A stretch of DNA of 64,000 nucleotides, taken from Cynocephalus volans (taxonomy: Eukaryota; Chordata; Mammalia; Dermoptera; Cynocephalidae). The notes under the pieces are model-generated. The model was not told the origin of the DNA. It saw nothing but the letters and a program-made list of their open reading frames with translations, and did no database searches. The position numbers were made by a program, and so were the translations under genes. The DNA lies in the NCBI RefSeq assembly GCF_027409185.1, contig NC_084466.1:77606501-77670500 (forward strand), written 5' to 3'. Positions 10,525 through 22,049 of the stretch are shown in pieces (position 1 is the stretch's first letter; the number at the start of each line of letters is the position of its first letter).

Positions 10525-10950
10525 ATTAGTCCATTTAGGTTGCTTATAACAAAATACATGGAACTGGGTGTTTTATTAAAGAAAAACTACATTTATTGCT
10601 TACAGTTTCTCAGGCTGGGGAGTCCAAAGTCCATCTAGTGGTGGCGACAGTGACCCAGGGGTCTCACATTGCAAGATGGTGGAAAACAGAGAGAGCAAAA
10701 GAGAGACAGACTTTCCTCTTCTTTAAAAGCCCTCAGACCCATGCCCCTGACCACCACTTTTAATCCATTCACTCCAGCACGGTCCTACAATCTAATCACT
10801 CCTTCAAGGCTCCACCTTTCAATTATTATAACAGGATTTCTCACCCTCTTAACAGTCGCAGTGGGGGCTAAGTTTCTAATACATAAAACTTGGGGGACAC
10901 AATTCAAGCTTCAGGGAGTTTTGGGGGGACATAATTCAACCCACAATAGA
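10525..10950 (-). repeat. MaLR/MST-type LTR
   Basis: Reverse-oriented order ATTAGTCCATTTAGGTTGC, TTTATTGCTTACAGTTTCTC, AGGCTCCACCTTTCAA, ACTTGGGGGACACAATTCAA, ending ACCCACAATA. The terminal ACTTGGGGGACA-type block appears twice, around 10885 and 10925, suggesting a short internal duplication. Confidence 0.65.
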
Positions 10951-11191
10951 CAATAAACTGTCCTTTGACTCTGACCCAGGGGTCCTGTGTTCCTTCTACC
11001 AGCATCTATGAAACCGAAGCAGGCTAGCTTTTTAGGCTCCAAGTAGAGTAAAATCTAAGACTTTTCAGTCTTGACAGCGGGCCACTCCGTAACATGGTAC
11101 CTGGATTTTCCCAGAGTGAGTGATGAGAGAAAGACAGAGACCAACAGACAACCCACAGTATTTTTTATAACCTAACTTCAGAAGTAATATA

Positions 11192-11733
11192 TTCTATTAA
11201 TCAAGGTTCTCCAGAGAGATAGACCAATAGGATATATAGGTATAGACACAGATATACGGGAGGGGATTTACTAGAGGAATTGGCTCACATGTTTATGAAG
11301 GCTGAGAAGTTTCACACAGGCCGTCAAGCTGGAGACACAGGGATGCCATTAGTGTGGCTCAGTCCAAGTCCAAAAGCCTCAGAACAAGCGAAGCCAATGG
11401 GTGTAATTCTCAGTCCAAGGCCAAAGGCCTGAGAACCCAGAGGGGTGCTTGTATTAAGCCCAAGGCCACAGAGCCCTAAGTTCAGGAGGAGTATGCCCCA
11501 GTTGCAGGAGAGATAGGAAATCCTTTTCTCTTCTTTTCTGTTCTATCCAGGCCCCAGCCAATTAAATGGTGCCCACCCACACCAAGAGTGGATGCATCCC
11601 TATGTCAGTCCCCTTACTCACACGCCAATCTCCTCTGGAAACTCACTAACAGACACACCCCAAAGTAATCTTTTGCCAGTTCTCTAGGTATTCTTTAATC
11701 CAGTCAAGCTGACACCTATAATTAACTATCACA
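11192..11733 (-). repeat. MaLR-like LTR
   Basis: The element reads AATCAAGGTTCTCCAGAGAG, then AATTGGCTCACATGTTTATG, internal repeated GGCCTGAGAACC-like blocks, and ends GTCAAGCTGACACC then AATTAACTATCACAC. A second copy of the same family is at 42515-42940. Confidence 0.6.
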
Positions 11734-11829
11734 CATACCATCACTCTTGCCACATATACCAACCTGCTACAATATGCAAGGTGAGTATTAAAATGCACAA
11801 ATACCAAGACACAAGGATCACTGAGGACC

Positions 11830-11997
11830 ATGTTAGAGGTTGACTACCAAGTTCAATACTGTTAAGAGATTAGTTCACCCTAAATCTATCTATAAATTTA
11901 CACAATACCAATCAAAATACCAATTAAAATCCCAGAAAGGCTTTTTCAATAGGAATTTACAAAGTGATTTAAAAACTTATATGGAGAACAACAAAAG
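11830..11997 (+). repeat. Old L1 ORF2, 5' part of an interrupted copy
   Basis: The text AATACCAATCAAAATACC, then AATTAAAATCCCAGAAAGGC, then ACTTATATGGAGAACAACAA corresponds to the L1 ORF2 C-terminal coding region. The same copy resumes at 18916 after the young L1. The last 14 bases before the break, AAAAACTTATATGG plus tail, form part of the TSD. Confidence 0.8.
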
Positions 11998-13703
11998 GGG
12001 GATCCTAAGATGGCGGTGGCTGTGGCGGTTGGCGCGGAGTAGCTGAGGTGGAAAAGGCGGCCACTGGGCATCAGGCAGCCGGGAAACTTGTGGACCTTCC
12101 TCTTGCCGTCTCTTAAGGGAGGACCGCTGCTGGTGGCCGGTCGTGGGGGCTGACCGCCACATTGCCCTTGACAGGAGAGGCTGCCTCATTTACAGGCAAC
12201 AGCTTTGAAGTATGGAGCAGGAAAAAAAACTGTTTCTTAGCTGCAAAAGCGAGTCTCTAAACAGGGAACACGGCGCTGGGGCTGCTGTTGACGCTGCCAG
12301 GATCCTGGAGGCCAGGGCCGTGCTGAAGGTGGCCAGCTGCCCTATTCAGGATTCAAGGTTTCAGGCCGGCATAAAAGAAGATTCCTGGGAGTGCCCGAGC
12401 CGCGCCGCGGGACCGAGTGAGCAGCCCGAGGCAGCAGCGGACAAGAATGGGGATGGTAACGACGCAGAGGCAGAGAGGGAGCCGCCCAACCCGGCACAGC
12501 CCTGTAAGTGACCCCCAGCCCGGCCCTGCTTGCGGGGAGGGAAGCCCGCCCGGCTTCCGCCTGCCCCACAAGGCCACTCACTGCCCCCGGGGCTGCCTCC
12601 ATTTTCTCAGGTGGTGGCGGCTCCTGCCCGGCTCGACCAACCCTGTCCTCCTCAACCAACCCTGTCCTCCTCACCCAGCTAGGCTCTTCACGGAGCCTTC
12701 CCACTTGCTTGCCCCGGCACGGGGCTTCCTGGGACCTGCAGGCCAGCCTCCCCTCCCACTACCTCCACGGTTCTCTGGCGGGGCTGGTAGCGTGGGGCAT
12801 CCCTGGCCAGCATCGGGAGGGCAAGGAAGTACGGGCTCGGCCGACTGTCACTCCACCGCACCCTGGGCTCCGGCCCCCGGTAAACTTCCTGTTACCGGGA
12901 GGCAGATACCATCTATGCGGCCACCAGTTTGGAAAAACGCCTAACCGATTTCTGGTTAGGAATAGTGTGGTCGGAGAATTCCCAAGTTCGCTTGAACCTG
13001 CCGGAGAGCTGACTGCGGGGGGGGCACCAGACTCGGTCCGCGCCGGGGGGGATTCAAAGGTGAACCGTGTGCTGCAGGCTCCTCCCCCGAGGAGCTCACA
13101 CTCTGGTGTGGGAGAAAAGACAAGTACACAAATAACCACGATACCAGGAGGAAGGTGATAAGTCCCAAGAAAGATCTACACAGTGCTACAAAGGCACCCA
13201 GAGCGACTGGTCATCTGCGCCTAGCAGAAACCTGGTAGACTTCCTGGGCGAGGCGGTGCCGAGCAGGGTCTTGAAGGCCCAGCTGATAGACGAAGGCTGC
13301 AGAAAACACGTCCCAGCCTAGCCCAGTGCACACAGAGCAGGGAGACGTCCGGCTAGGGAGGCGGAAACACGACAGAAACCACACACCCTGTGGGGTCACC
13401 ACTGGTGATCCAACAGCCCTGGCCAGAGTGCACGGAACAGGGAGAAGTCCTGCACGGGAAGTGGAAGCTCAGCAGAGACCACACACCCTGCGGTACCGCC
13501 CCATGATCCAGCAGCCCCGCAGAGTCCAAGCTGACCAGAGATGTGGCTCCCCAGAGAGGCCCAAGACCTGAGGCAACCACACACACAGGGCACTAGAGGC
13601 CAACAGAGCAGTCACGGAGATAGCCATACCAAATTGGCAACCACATCAACGTCTTAGTTAGTCAATAGTCTCAAACCGGTGGACTGTGAAACCCCCTGTC
13701 ACA
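11998..13703 (+). promoter_or_regulatory. L1 5' UTR / internal promoter
   Basis: This 1.7 kb CpG-rich leader precedes ORF1 of the young L1. Its first 25 bases carry a YY1-like AAGATGGCGG. Near its 3' end, blocks starting at 13321 and 13421 are repeats with an exact 100-bp period (shared GTGCAC, then GGGAGA, and CCACACACCCTG at 13379 and 13479). A third weaker unit follows to about 13590. Promoter function is inferred from L1 biology. Confidence 0.75.
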
Positions 13704-14672
13704 ATGAATAAACATCAAAAAAAAGATACCAGAAATACAAAAAATCAAGAAAGTACACCACCAAAAGTTAATAAATCTCAAACTCTAGATCCTATAGAAC
13801 AAGAAGCCCTTGAAATGACTGACAAGGAATTTCGAGTGATAATTCTAAGGAAACTGAATGAGATACAAGAAAACTCAGCTAGACATCATGATGAAACAAG
13901 GAAAAGTATACAGGACCTGAAAGAGGAAATATACAAGGAAAAAAAAAATGTAGCAGAACTTGCTGAACTGAAGAAGTTATTCAGCGAAATAAAAAACACA
14001 ACGGAGAGGTTAACCAGCAGGCTTGTCGAAGTTGAAGAGAGAATTTCTGAACTGGAAGATGGGCTGTTTGAAATAACACAAGCAGACAGAAAAAAAAAAA
14101 AAAGAATCAAAGACATTGAGGAAAATCTGAGAGAGATATCAGACAACCTTAAGCGCTCAACTATCCGAGTCATGGGTATCCCAGAAGAGGAGGAAAACGG
14201 AGACTGCATTGAAAACATATTCAACAAAATAGTGGCAGAAAACTTCCTAGGTATAGGAAAAATCACAGATCTTCAGATCCAGGAAGCTCAACGATCTCCA
14301 AACATATTCAACCCAAAAAGGCCCTCTCCAAGACATGTTATAGTCAAATTGGCAAAACTCAGAGACAAAGAGAGAATCTTAAAAGCTGCAAGAGAGAAGC
14401 GTCAAATCACCTATAAGGGAGCCCCAATCAGGCTAACATCAGACTTTTCATCACAAACCCTAAAAGCTAGAAAGGAACGGGATGATATATTCAAAATACT
14501 AAAAGACAAAGATTGCCAGCCAAGAATACTCTACCCTGCAAGGCTATCCTTCCGAAATGAAGGGCAAATAGTATATTTCTCAGACAAACAAAAACTGCGG
14601 GAGTTCAATACCACACGACCACCCTTACAAGAAATCCTCGAGGGAGTACTGGGTTTGGTTCCTGAAAAATAA
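13704..14672 (+). CDS. L1 ORF1 protein (ORF1p), intact
   Basis: This encodes a 322-residue nucleic-acid-binding chaperone of the L1 ribonucleoprotein, close to the roughly 338 residues of human ORF1p. The start is ATG 13704; an in-frame GTG 18 bases upstream is not needed. Residues about 50-135 form a charged, heptad-like coiled coil for trimerisation. The RRM-like domain starts near residue 152 (TIRVMGIPEEEE). The C-terminal domain follows, with AREKRQITYKG and LYPARLSF. No stops or frameshifts were seen. It lies 183 bases upstream of ORF2, as in other mammalian L1s. Function is inferred from family homology. Confidence 0.93.
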   Translation: MNKHQKKDTRNTKNQESTPPKVNKSQTLDPIEQEALEMTDKEFRVIILRKLNEIQENSARHHDETRKSIQDLKEEIYKEKKNVAELAELKKLFSEIKNTTERLTSRLVEVEERISELEDGLFEITQADRKKKKRIKDIEENLREISDNLKRSTIRVMGIPEEEENGDCIENIFNKIVAENFLGIGKITDLQIQEAQRSPNIFNPKRPSPRHVIVKLAKLRDKERILKAAREKRQITYKGAPIRLTSDFSSQTLKARKERDDIFKILKDKDCQPRILYPARLSFRNEGQIVYFSDKQKLREFNTTRPPLQEILEGVLGLVPEK

Positions 14673-14855
14673 CTACCACTGCCATAAAAACCCAAGAAAA
14701 ATCAAAACCCACTAGTATAATAAAAATGGCATTCATGAAGAGAAAACAAACAAAAAGACTATCTACAACCTAAGGAACCAACAAACACAGAAACCAAACA
14801 GTAAATCAGAAAGCAAGGAACAAAAGACACCTAAGACAACCAAACAACCAATAAA

Positions 14856-17800
14856 ATGCTAGGAATAAGTCAACACCTTTCAATAACAACTCTTAATGTA
14901 AAAGGCTTAAATTCCCCAATCAAAAGACACAGACTGGCTAACTACATCAAAAAGGAGGACCCAACTATATGCTGCCTACAAGAGACCCACCTCACCCATA
15001 AAGATTCACATAGACTAAGAGTGAAAGGATGGAAAAAGATTTACCATGCAAACAGAAAAGAAAAATGATCTGGAGTAGCTATTCTTATATTGGACAAAAT
15101 AGACTTTAAACTAAAAACCATAAAAAGAGACAATGAGGGACACTACTTAATGATAAAAGGACTGATCCATCAAGAAGACATAACAATCATAAATATGTAC
15201 GCACCCAATGTTGGAGCAGCCAGATTTATAAAACAAACTCTGTTAGACCTAAAGAAGGAAATAGACACTAATACCATAATAGCAGGGGACCTGAACACCC
15301 CACTGTCAATATTAGACAGATCATCTAGGCAAAGAATCAGTAGAGAAACACAAGATCTAAACAATACTCTAGACCAATTGGAATTGGCAGATATCTACAG
15401 AACATTCCATCCAACAACATCAGAATATTCATTCTTCTCATCAGCACATGGATCATTCTCCAGGAAAGATCACATATTAGGTCACAAATCAAGTCTCAAC
15501 AAATTCAAAAAAATTGGAATTATCCCATGTATTTTCTCAGACCACAATGGATTAAAACTAGAAATTAATAACAAACGAAACTCTGGAAACTATACAAACC
15601 CATGGAAATTAGACAGCATCCTACTTAATGACATATGGGTCCAAGAAGAAATCAAGCAGGAAATCAAAAAATTTATTGAAACTAATGAAAATAACGATAC
15701 ATCATACCAAAACCTGTGGGATACTGTAAAAGCAGTATTAAGGGGGAAATTTATTGCATTAAATGCTCACCTCAGAAGAATGGAAAGATGGCAAGTGAAC
15801 AACCCAACACTTCACCTTAAAGAACTAGAAAAACAAGAACAATCCAAACCTAAAGTTAGCAAACGGAAAGAAATCATTAAGATCAGAGCAGAACTGAATG
15901 AAATTGAAACCCAAAAAACAATACAAAAGATCAATAAATCAAAAAGTTGGTTTTTTGAAAAGATAAATAAAATTGACAAACCATTAGCATGGCTAACAAA
16001 AAAAAGAAGATTCAAATAACAAAAATTAGAAATGAAAAAGGTGATATTATAACTGATTCATCTGAAATACAAGGAATCATTCAAGACTATTATAAACAAC
16101 TATATGCCAACAAATGTGAAAATCTGGAGGAATTGGATAAATTTCTGGACACACACAAGCTCCCAAAACTGAACCATGAAGACGTAGAAAATTTGATCAG
16201 ACCAATAACAATAAAGGAGATTGAAGCTGTTATCAGAAGGCTCCCAACAAAGAAAAGCCCAGGACCACATGGATTCACAGCAGAATTTTACCAAACATTC
16301 AAAGAGGAATTGACACCGATTCTTTACAAACTATTCCAAAAGATTGAAACAGACGCAAATCTCCCAAACTCATTCTGTGAAGCAAACATCATCCTGATAC
16401 CAAAACCAGGTAAAGATATAACCAAAAAAGAAAACTACAGGCCGATATCCTTGATGAATATAGATGCAAAAATCCTCACTAAAATACTAGCAAACAGAAT
16501 ACAGCAACATATACGAAAAATTATTCACCACGATCAAGTGGGATTCATCCCAGGGATGCAAGGTTGGTTCAACATACGCAAATCAATAAATGTGATACAC
16601 CATATTAATAAAATCAAACACAAGGACCATATGATCATCTCTATAGATGCTGAAAAAGCATTTGATAAAATTCAGCACTCATTCATGACAAAGGCCCTCT
16701 ATAAGTTAGGTATAGAGGGAAAGTATCTCAACATAATTAAAGCCATATATGACAAACCCACTGCCAATATCATCCTGAATGGGGAAAAGCTGAAAGCTTT
16801 TCCTTTAAGAACAGGAACTAGACAAGGATGCCCACTCTCACCACTCTTATTCAACATAGTTTTAGAAGTATTAGCCAAAGTGATCAGCGAAGAGAAGGAA
16901 ATAAAGGGCATCCAGATTGGAAAAGATGAAGTCAAACTGTCCCTGTTTGCAGATAGCATGATCCTATATATCGAACAGTCTAAAACCTCTACAAAAAAAC
17001 TGCTGGAATTGATAAATGATTTCAGCACAGTAGCAGGATACAAAATCAACACACAAAAATCAGTAGCATTTCTTTTCTCCAATAGAGAACATGCAGAACG
17101 AGAAATCAAGAAAGCTTGCCCATTTACAATAGCCACCAAAAAAATAAAATACTTAGGAATTGAGTTAACCAAGGAGGTGAAAAATCTCTATAATGAGAAC
17201 TACAAACCACTGCGGAGTGAAATTAGAGAGGATACAAGAAGATGGAAAGATATTCCATGCTCTTGGATTGGAAGAATCAACATAGTGAAAATGTCCATAC
17301 TACCCAAAGTGATATACAAACTCAATGCAATCCCCATCAAAATTCCAAAGACATTTTTCTCAGAAATGGAAAGAACTATCCAGACATTTATATGGAATAA
17401 TAAAAGAACACGCGTAGCCAAAGCAATGCTGAGCAAAAAAATAAAGCTGGAGGCATAACACTACCTGACTTTAAGCTATACTACAAAGCTATAATAACCA
17501 AAACAGTATGGTACTGGCATAAAAACAGACACACTGATCAATGGAATAGAATATTCAGAAATCAACCCACACACTTACTGCCATCTGATCTTTGACAAAG
17601 GCACCAAGCCTATTCACTGGGGAAGGGACTGCCTCTTCAGCAAATGGTGCTGGGATACCTAGATATCCATATGCAGGAGAATGAAACTAGACCCATACCT
17701 CTCACCATATACTAAAATCAACTCAAAATGGATTAAGGATTTAAATATACACCCTGAAACAATAAAACTTCTTAAAGAAAACATAGGAGAAACACTTCAG

Positions 17801-18667
17801 GAAATAGGACTGGACACAGACTTCATGAATACAACCCAAAAAAAACGGGCAACCAAAGGAAAAATAAACAAATGGGATTATATCAAACTAAAAAGCTTCT
17901 GCACAGCAAAAGAAACAATTAACAGAGTTAAAAGACAACCAACAGAGTGGGAGAAAATATTTGCAAAATATACATCTGACAAAGGATTAATATCCAGAAT
18001 ATATAAGGAACTCAAACAACTTTACAAGAAGAAAACAAGCAACCCAATTAAAAAATGGGCAAAAGAGCTAAGTAGGCATTTCTCTAAGGAAGATATACAA
18101 ATGGCCAACACACACATGAAAAAATGCTCAACATCACTCAGCATCCGGGAAATGCAAATCAAATCCACACTGAGATACCATCTAACCCCAGTTAGGCTGC
18201 CTAAAATCCAAGACTCTGAACGATAAATGCTGGCAAGGTTGTGGAGAAAAAGCAACTCTCATACATTGTTGGTGGGACTGCAAAATGTGCAGCCTCTATG
18301 GAATACGGTATGGAGGTTCCTCAAACAATTGCAGATAGATCTACCATATGACCCAGCTATCCCACTGCTGGGAATATACCCAGAGGAATGGAAATCATCA
18401 AGTCAAAGGTATACCTGTTCCCCAATGTTCATCGCAGCACTCTTTACAATAGCCAAGAGTTGGAACCAGCCCAAACGTCCATCATCAGATGAGTGGATAA
18501 GGAAAATGTGGTACATCTACACAATGGAATACTACTCAGCTATAAAAACGAATGAAATACTGCCATTTGCAACAACATGGATGGACCTTGAGAGAATTAT
18601 ATTAAGTGAAATGAGTCAGGCACAGAAAGAGAAATACCACATGTTCTCACTTATTGGTGGGAGCTAA
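14856..18667 (+). pseudogene. L1 ORF2 (endonuclease-reverse transcriptase), inactivated
   Basis: This is the remnant of the L1 replicase. The AP-endonuclease-like domain comes first (LQETHL, INMYAPN, AGDLNTP, SDHNG), then the reverse transcriptase ([10 protein letters not shown] near 16430, then the catalytic loop at 16946-16960), then the C-terminal region (WRFLKQL, IYTMEYYSAIK, MFSLIGG). Lesions: a TGA at 15066-15068 in frame; a one-base loss in an A-run near 16000-16008; another in an A-run near 17435-17441; a frame change near 17553; a TAG at 17660-17662 where Trp is expected; frame changes near 18224 and 18288. The RT loop reads FADS instead of FADD, so a catalytic Asp is lost as well. 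It cannot encode an active enzyme. Confidence 0.93.
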
Positions 18668-18915
18668 AAATTAATTTATAAATTCACACACACAGAAAAA
18701 AAAAACGGGGGGTGGGGGGAGAAGATATAACAACCACAATTACTTGAAGTTGATTCGACAAGCAAACAGAAAGGACATTGCTGGGAGGGAGGGAGGAGAG
18801 GGAGGAGGGAGGGAGGTTTTGGTAAGGGGCAACAATAATCAACCACAATGTATATCGACAAAATAAAAGTTAAAAAATAAAATAAAATAAAAAAATAATA
18901 ATAAAAATAAATAAA
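18668..18915 (+). other. L1 3' UTR with G-rich tract and A-rich tail
   Basis: After the ORF2 stop come a poly-G/GT patch (18705-18722), a purine tract of GGGAGG-type repeats (about 18781-18815), a conserved GGTTTTGGT, then AATGTATATCGACAAAATAAA with a polyadenylation signal, and an A/T-rich tail. The same 3' end is present in the truncated copy at 29160-29313. The G-tract could form quadruplexes (inference). Confidence 0.8.
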
Positions 18916-20308
18916 TAAAAACTTATATGGAAACAAAAAGTAACTAGGCTGGCCAAAAAATGTTAGAGAATACACATTATCTAATCTTAAGACTTACTAT
19001 AATGCCACAGTAATCAAGACAGTATGATACTTCCATAGGAATAATAAATAGATCAGTAAAACAGAATACGCATCCTGAAATAAATCCATTATATATAAGG
19101 TACAAATGATTCTGGACAAAGGCACAAAGGCAATTCAGTGCAGGAAAGAAAAGCTGTTTTTTTGTTTGTTTGTTTTGTTTTTCAAACAATGGTGCTGGAA
19201 CTGGATAAACATATTTTTTAAAATGAACCCCTCAACCCCTACTTCACACCATGCACAAAAATTAACTCAAAATGGATCATATCCCTATACATAAAAGTTA
19301 AGACTATGATACTTCTAAAAGGAAACACAGGAGAATATTTTCTTGACTTTTGGGCACTCAAAGACTTATTAGAACCAAAAAGCACAATCTATTAAAAAAA
19401 AATGATTAACTTAACTTCATCAGTACACGTTAAGGAAAAAACAAGCTATAAACTGAAAGAAAATACTCTCAATATACTGATCTAACAAAGAACTTGTATC
19501 TAGGATATATTAAGAATTGCTACAAATTAATATTAAAAAGATAACCAATTTCTTAAATGGAGAGAAGCTTGAAGAGGCATTTCACAAAAGAAAACACATT
19601 AATTGTCAATAACTGTATGAAAAGGTGCTCAACATCGTTAGTTATCAGGAAATCCAAAATAAAACCACAATAAGATACCATTTCATGCCCACCAGAATAG
19701 CTAAAGTTAAAAAACATGGATTACCCATTTGTTGGCAAGAATATAGAACAACCAGAACTCTCATATATTCACATGGGAGTATAAAATAGAAAATCACTTT
19801 AAAAACTAGTTTCTTATCAAGTTAATGCATCTCCCTATAAAAGAGCAATTCCATTCGTAGGTATTTATTCAAGAGAAATGAAAACACACATTTGCAAAAA
19901 GACCGAAATAGGCCTGATAACAGTCAAAAACTGGATTGAATCCAAATGTCCATCAATGGAAGATAAACTGTGGTATATTCATCAATGAAATATTACTCAG
20001 CAATAAAAAGAAAAACTACAAATACATCCAACCCCATAGATAAATCTCGAAATATATGTTAAGCAAAAGAAGCCAGATAAAAAACAACACACACCATACA
20101 AAGACAGAACAAAACTAATTTACATTTAGAAAGCAGAGTATTTAGGGGTCAAGAGGAATTGAATGGAGAGGGCAACAAGGGAACTTTCTGGAGTGATGAA
20201 AACACTCTATCTTCTTTTCAATACCAGTTACGTGGGTATAACTGTCAATGCCTCATCAAAGAACATTGTATTGTATTTCACTAAACCTCAATAAAAATAA
20301 TCTTTAAA
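18916..20308 (+). repeat. Old L1 ORF2/3' UTR, 3' part of the interrupted copy
   Basis: This continues the copy broken at 11997: ACTTACTATAATGCCACAGT, CAATGGTGCTGGAACTGG, AACTCAAAATGGATCATA, CACAATAAGATACCATTTCA, and a 3' end with CCTCAATAAAAATAATC. Multiple indels show it is far older than the insert. Confidence 0.85.
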
Positions 20309-20384
20309 AATGAATTTGGGGGGTCAATATTATATTATTTTTCCTTGTCATGGGTTGCACATGTATATTCATTGTATATATACA

Positions 20385-20525
20385 TACATCTATGCATATT
20401 CAATAAATATTTACCATCTACTATGTGCCGAATACTTTGTAGGTTCCAAAGTAACTACAAGCCCATGCCCTCAAGAAGGTAACAATCTAGAGCAAGAAAA
20501 CACATATTTATAAACAATGTGGAAG
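20385..20525 (+). repeat. Ancient interspersed repeat fragment (MIR/L2-class)
   Basis: CAATAAATATTTACCATCTACTATGTGCCG, then CATGCCCTCAAGAAGG and AATCTAGAGCAAG follow the order of the same ancient repeat seen at 44263-44400. Family name uncertain. Confidence 0.5.
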
Positions 20526-20834
20526 TTTCCATGACAGAGGTTTAGACAGAGACTTGCAAGGAGAAAAAAGCATCACACATTGCCTGAAAGAAGAGTCAGG
20601 TATCAGAAAAGCCTTTTTCTATTAGGTACTGAATGGAAGATGAAAAGGATAACTTTGGAGATGTAAACAAGCAGAACTGGGCTATTTGTAAGCAGAGAAA
20701 TACCACACGGAAAGACAGAGACAAAGAATCTAACAATAGAGAGCTAGAAGCAATTCAATGTTTTGAGGTTCAGAGAACTATAAGGAAGTGAAAGGAAATA
20801 CTGGCAACGTAGTACATACCATGTAAATTCTAAA

Positions 20835-20890
20835 GTATTATATTATACTGCATTACGTTATATTATATTATATTACATTACATTACAGAA
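20835..20890. repeat. (TTATA)n-like simple repeat
   Basis: Units of TTATA and TTACA repeat about ten times. Confidence 0.85.
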
Positions 20891-20964
20891 TTGTATTATA
20901 GAGGCAGCGAAGAGCCACTGAATAGTTTTAAGCAAGGAATGAGGCATTCACATTTGTGATTAGA

Positions 20965-21641
20965 GATATCCATTAACAAATCCCAGCAGCTACCACCAAG
21001 CCACCACAGAAAGCACCCCAGGCTCTCCCAAGCCAGGGTGGTGGGGAGCCTCGGGCCTCGGCCACACACCCCCAACACCCACAGCCAGCCCAGTGGCGAC
21101 CACTAAACCGCCACAGGAAGTGCCCCAGGCTCTCCTGACTCAGGGCAGTTGGGGACCGAGGGAGTAGGCCACATCCCCCCCATGCATGCAACCAACCCAG
21201 TGACGACCACCAAGCTGCCACAGGAAGCACCCCAGGCTCTCCCAAACAGGGGCGGTGGGGGGCCTTGGGCCTCCACCATGCCCCCCACACACACGCAACC
21301 AGCCCAGCGATGACCACCAAACCACAGCAAGAAGGGCCCCGAGTTCCCAAGCTAGGACGATGGGGGGCAAGGGCTTTTCCACACCCCCAACATCTGCACC
21401 CAGCCCAGCAATGACCAAGCCACTGCTGGAAGCCCCCAAGTCTCTCCTATGGGAATGAGGGGGGTGCCACAGGCCTCAATCCCACCCCTCCTCTTCCCTC
21501 CTTCTTCCATCCCATTTCCTTCCCCTTTCCCTTTTCCCCTCTCCCCCTCCCTCCCAACTACTCTGCAACAACATCCTAAAATATAAAAAAAAATAAAATT
21601 TTATTTTCTTAAAAAAAAAAAAAAAGAAATATCCATTAACA
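20965..21641 (+). mobile_element. VNTR retroposon: 107-bp tandem units, pyrimidine tract, A-tail, TSD
   Basis: An element of about 647 bp (20979-21625) is flanked by GATATCCATTAACA (20965-20978) and AATATCCATTAACA (21628-21641). It contains GC-rich tandem units at 20984-21090, 21091-21197 and 21198-21304 (each exactly 107 bp), 21305-21405 (101 bp) and a degenerate fifth to about 21485. Each unit begins near CAG(T/C)G(A)CGACCACCAA, then GCCACAGGAAG, CCCAGGCTCTCC, and a G-rich then C-rich part. A polypyrimidine tract (21481-21556) and a unique 3' end with AATAAAATTTT lead into a 15-base A-tail. The layout is that of an L1-mobilised composite retroposon comparable in architecture to SVA. No coding capacity is evident (107 is not a multiple of 3). 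Confidence 0.8.
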
Positions 21642-21839
21642 GGGTGAGAGAGAGCCTGGAAGAGAATGAAAATGGGAACAATAAGGCCAGTAAGAAGACA
21701 ACTGCAGAGAGCAAGTAAGTAATACTCTACTTTTAGTAAACCAACCAGTGGCACAGGGACCAAAGAGAAATTTAAGAATTCCCCAAACAGGCAGGAAAAT
21801 GGAAAAAGATTAAGAACAAACAGTAAAAGAAATAAATAT

Positions 21840-22045
21840 GGGCCAAACACATAAAAAAATGCTCAGCTTCACAAATGAGAGAAATGTACATTAAAACTAC
21901 AATAAGACACCATTTTTCACTTATCAGATTGGCAAAAATCCAAAAAGTTTGATTATACAGTGTGTTGGCAATGCTAACAAAACAAATATTCTCCTATATA
22001 CGTTACTGTTACAACTCCTATAAAGAGCAATTTAGTAATATCTAC
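21840..22045 (+). repeat. Old L1 ORF2 3' fragment (outer element, left part)
   Basis: AACACATAAAAAAATGCTCAGC, then TACAATAAGACACCATTTTTC and GGCAAAAATCCAAAAAGTTTG are L1 ORF2 C-terminal wording. The copy appears to resume at 23640 after another L1. Confidence 0.7.
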
Positions 22046-22049
22046 AAGA

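Larger units (their letters stand above)
11998..18915 (+). mobile_element. Full-length young L1 retrotransposon (about 6.9 kb)
   Basis: The element has a GC-rich 5' UTR (11998-13703) starting with GGGGATCCTAAGATGGCGG, which contains a YY1-like AAGATGGCGG as in L1 promoters. It has an intact ORF1 (13704-14672), a decayed ORF2 (14856-18667), a short 3' UTR with a G-rich tract, an AATAAA at about 18863, and an A/T-rich tail. It is bounded by the TSD core AAAAACTTATATGG at 11971-11984 and 18917-18930. The target was an older L1 ORF2. ORF2 lesions make it non-autonomous, although ORF1p could be made if it is transcribed. Confidence 0.95.

Noticed and set aside
12212-13168. Open frames of 100-216 codons upstream of L1 ORF1
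   Set aside because: They lie in the CpG-rich L1 5' UTR, occur on both strands and resemble no protein; they are composition-driven.
18676-18975. Minus-strand frame over the L1 3' end
   Set aside because: It is the complement of the A-rich tail and G-tract of the L1 3' UTR.
20896-21458. Repeated Gly/Leu/Trp-rich open frames on the minus strand
   Set aside because: The unit length of 107 bp shifts frame each repeat, so the apparent protein repeats are translation of the VNTR in changing frames.
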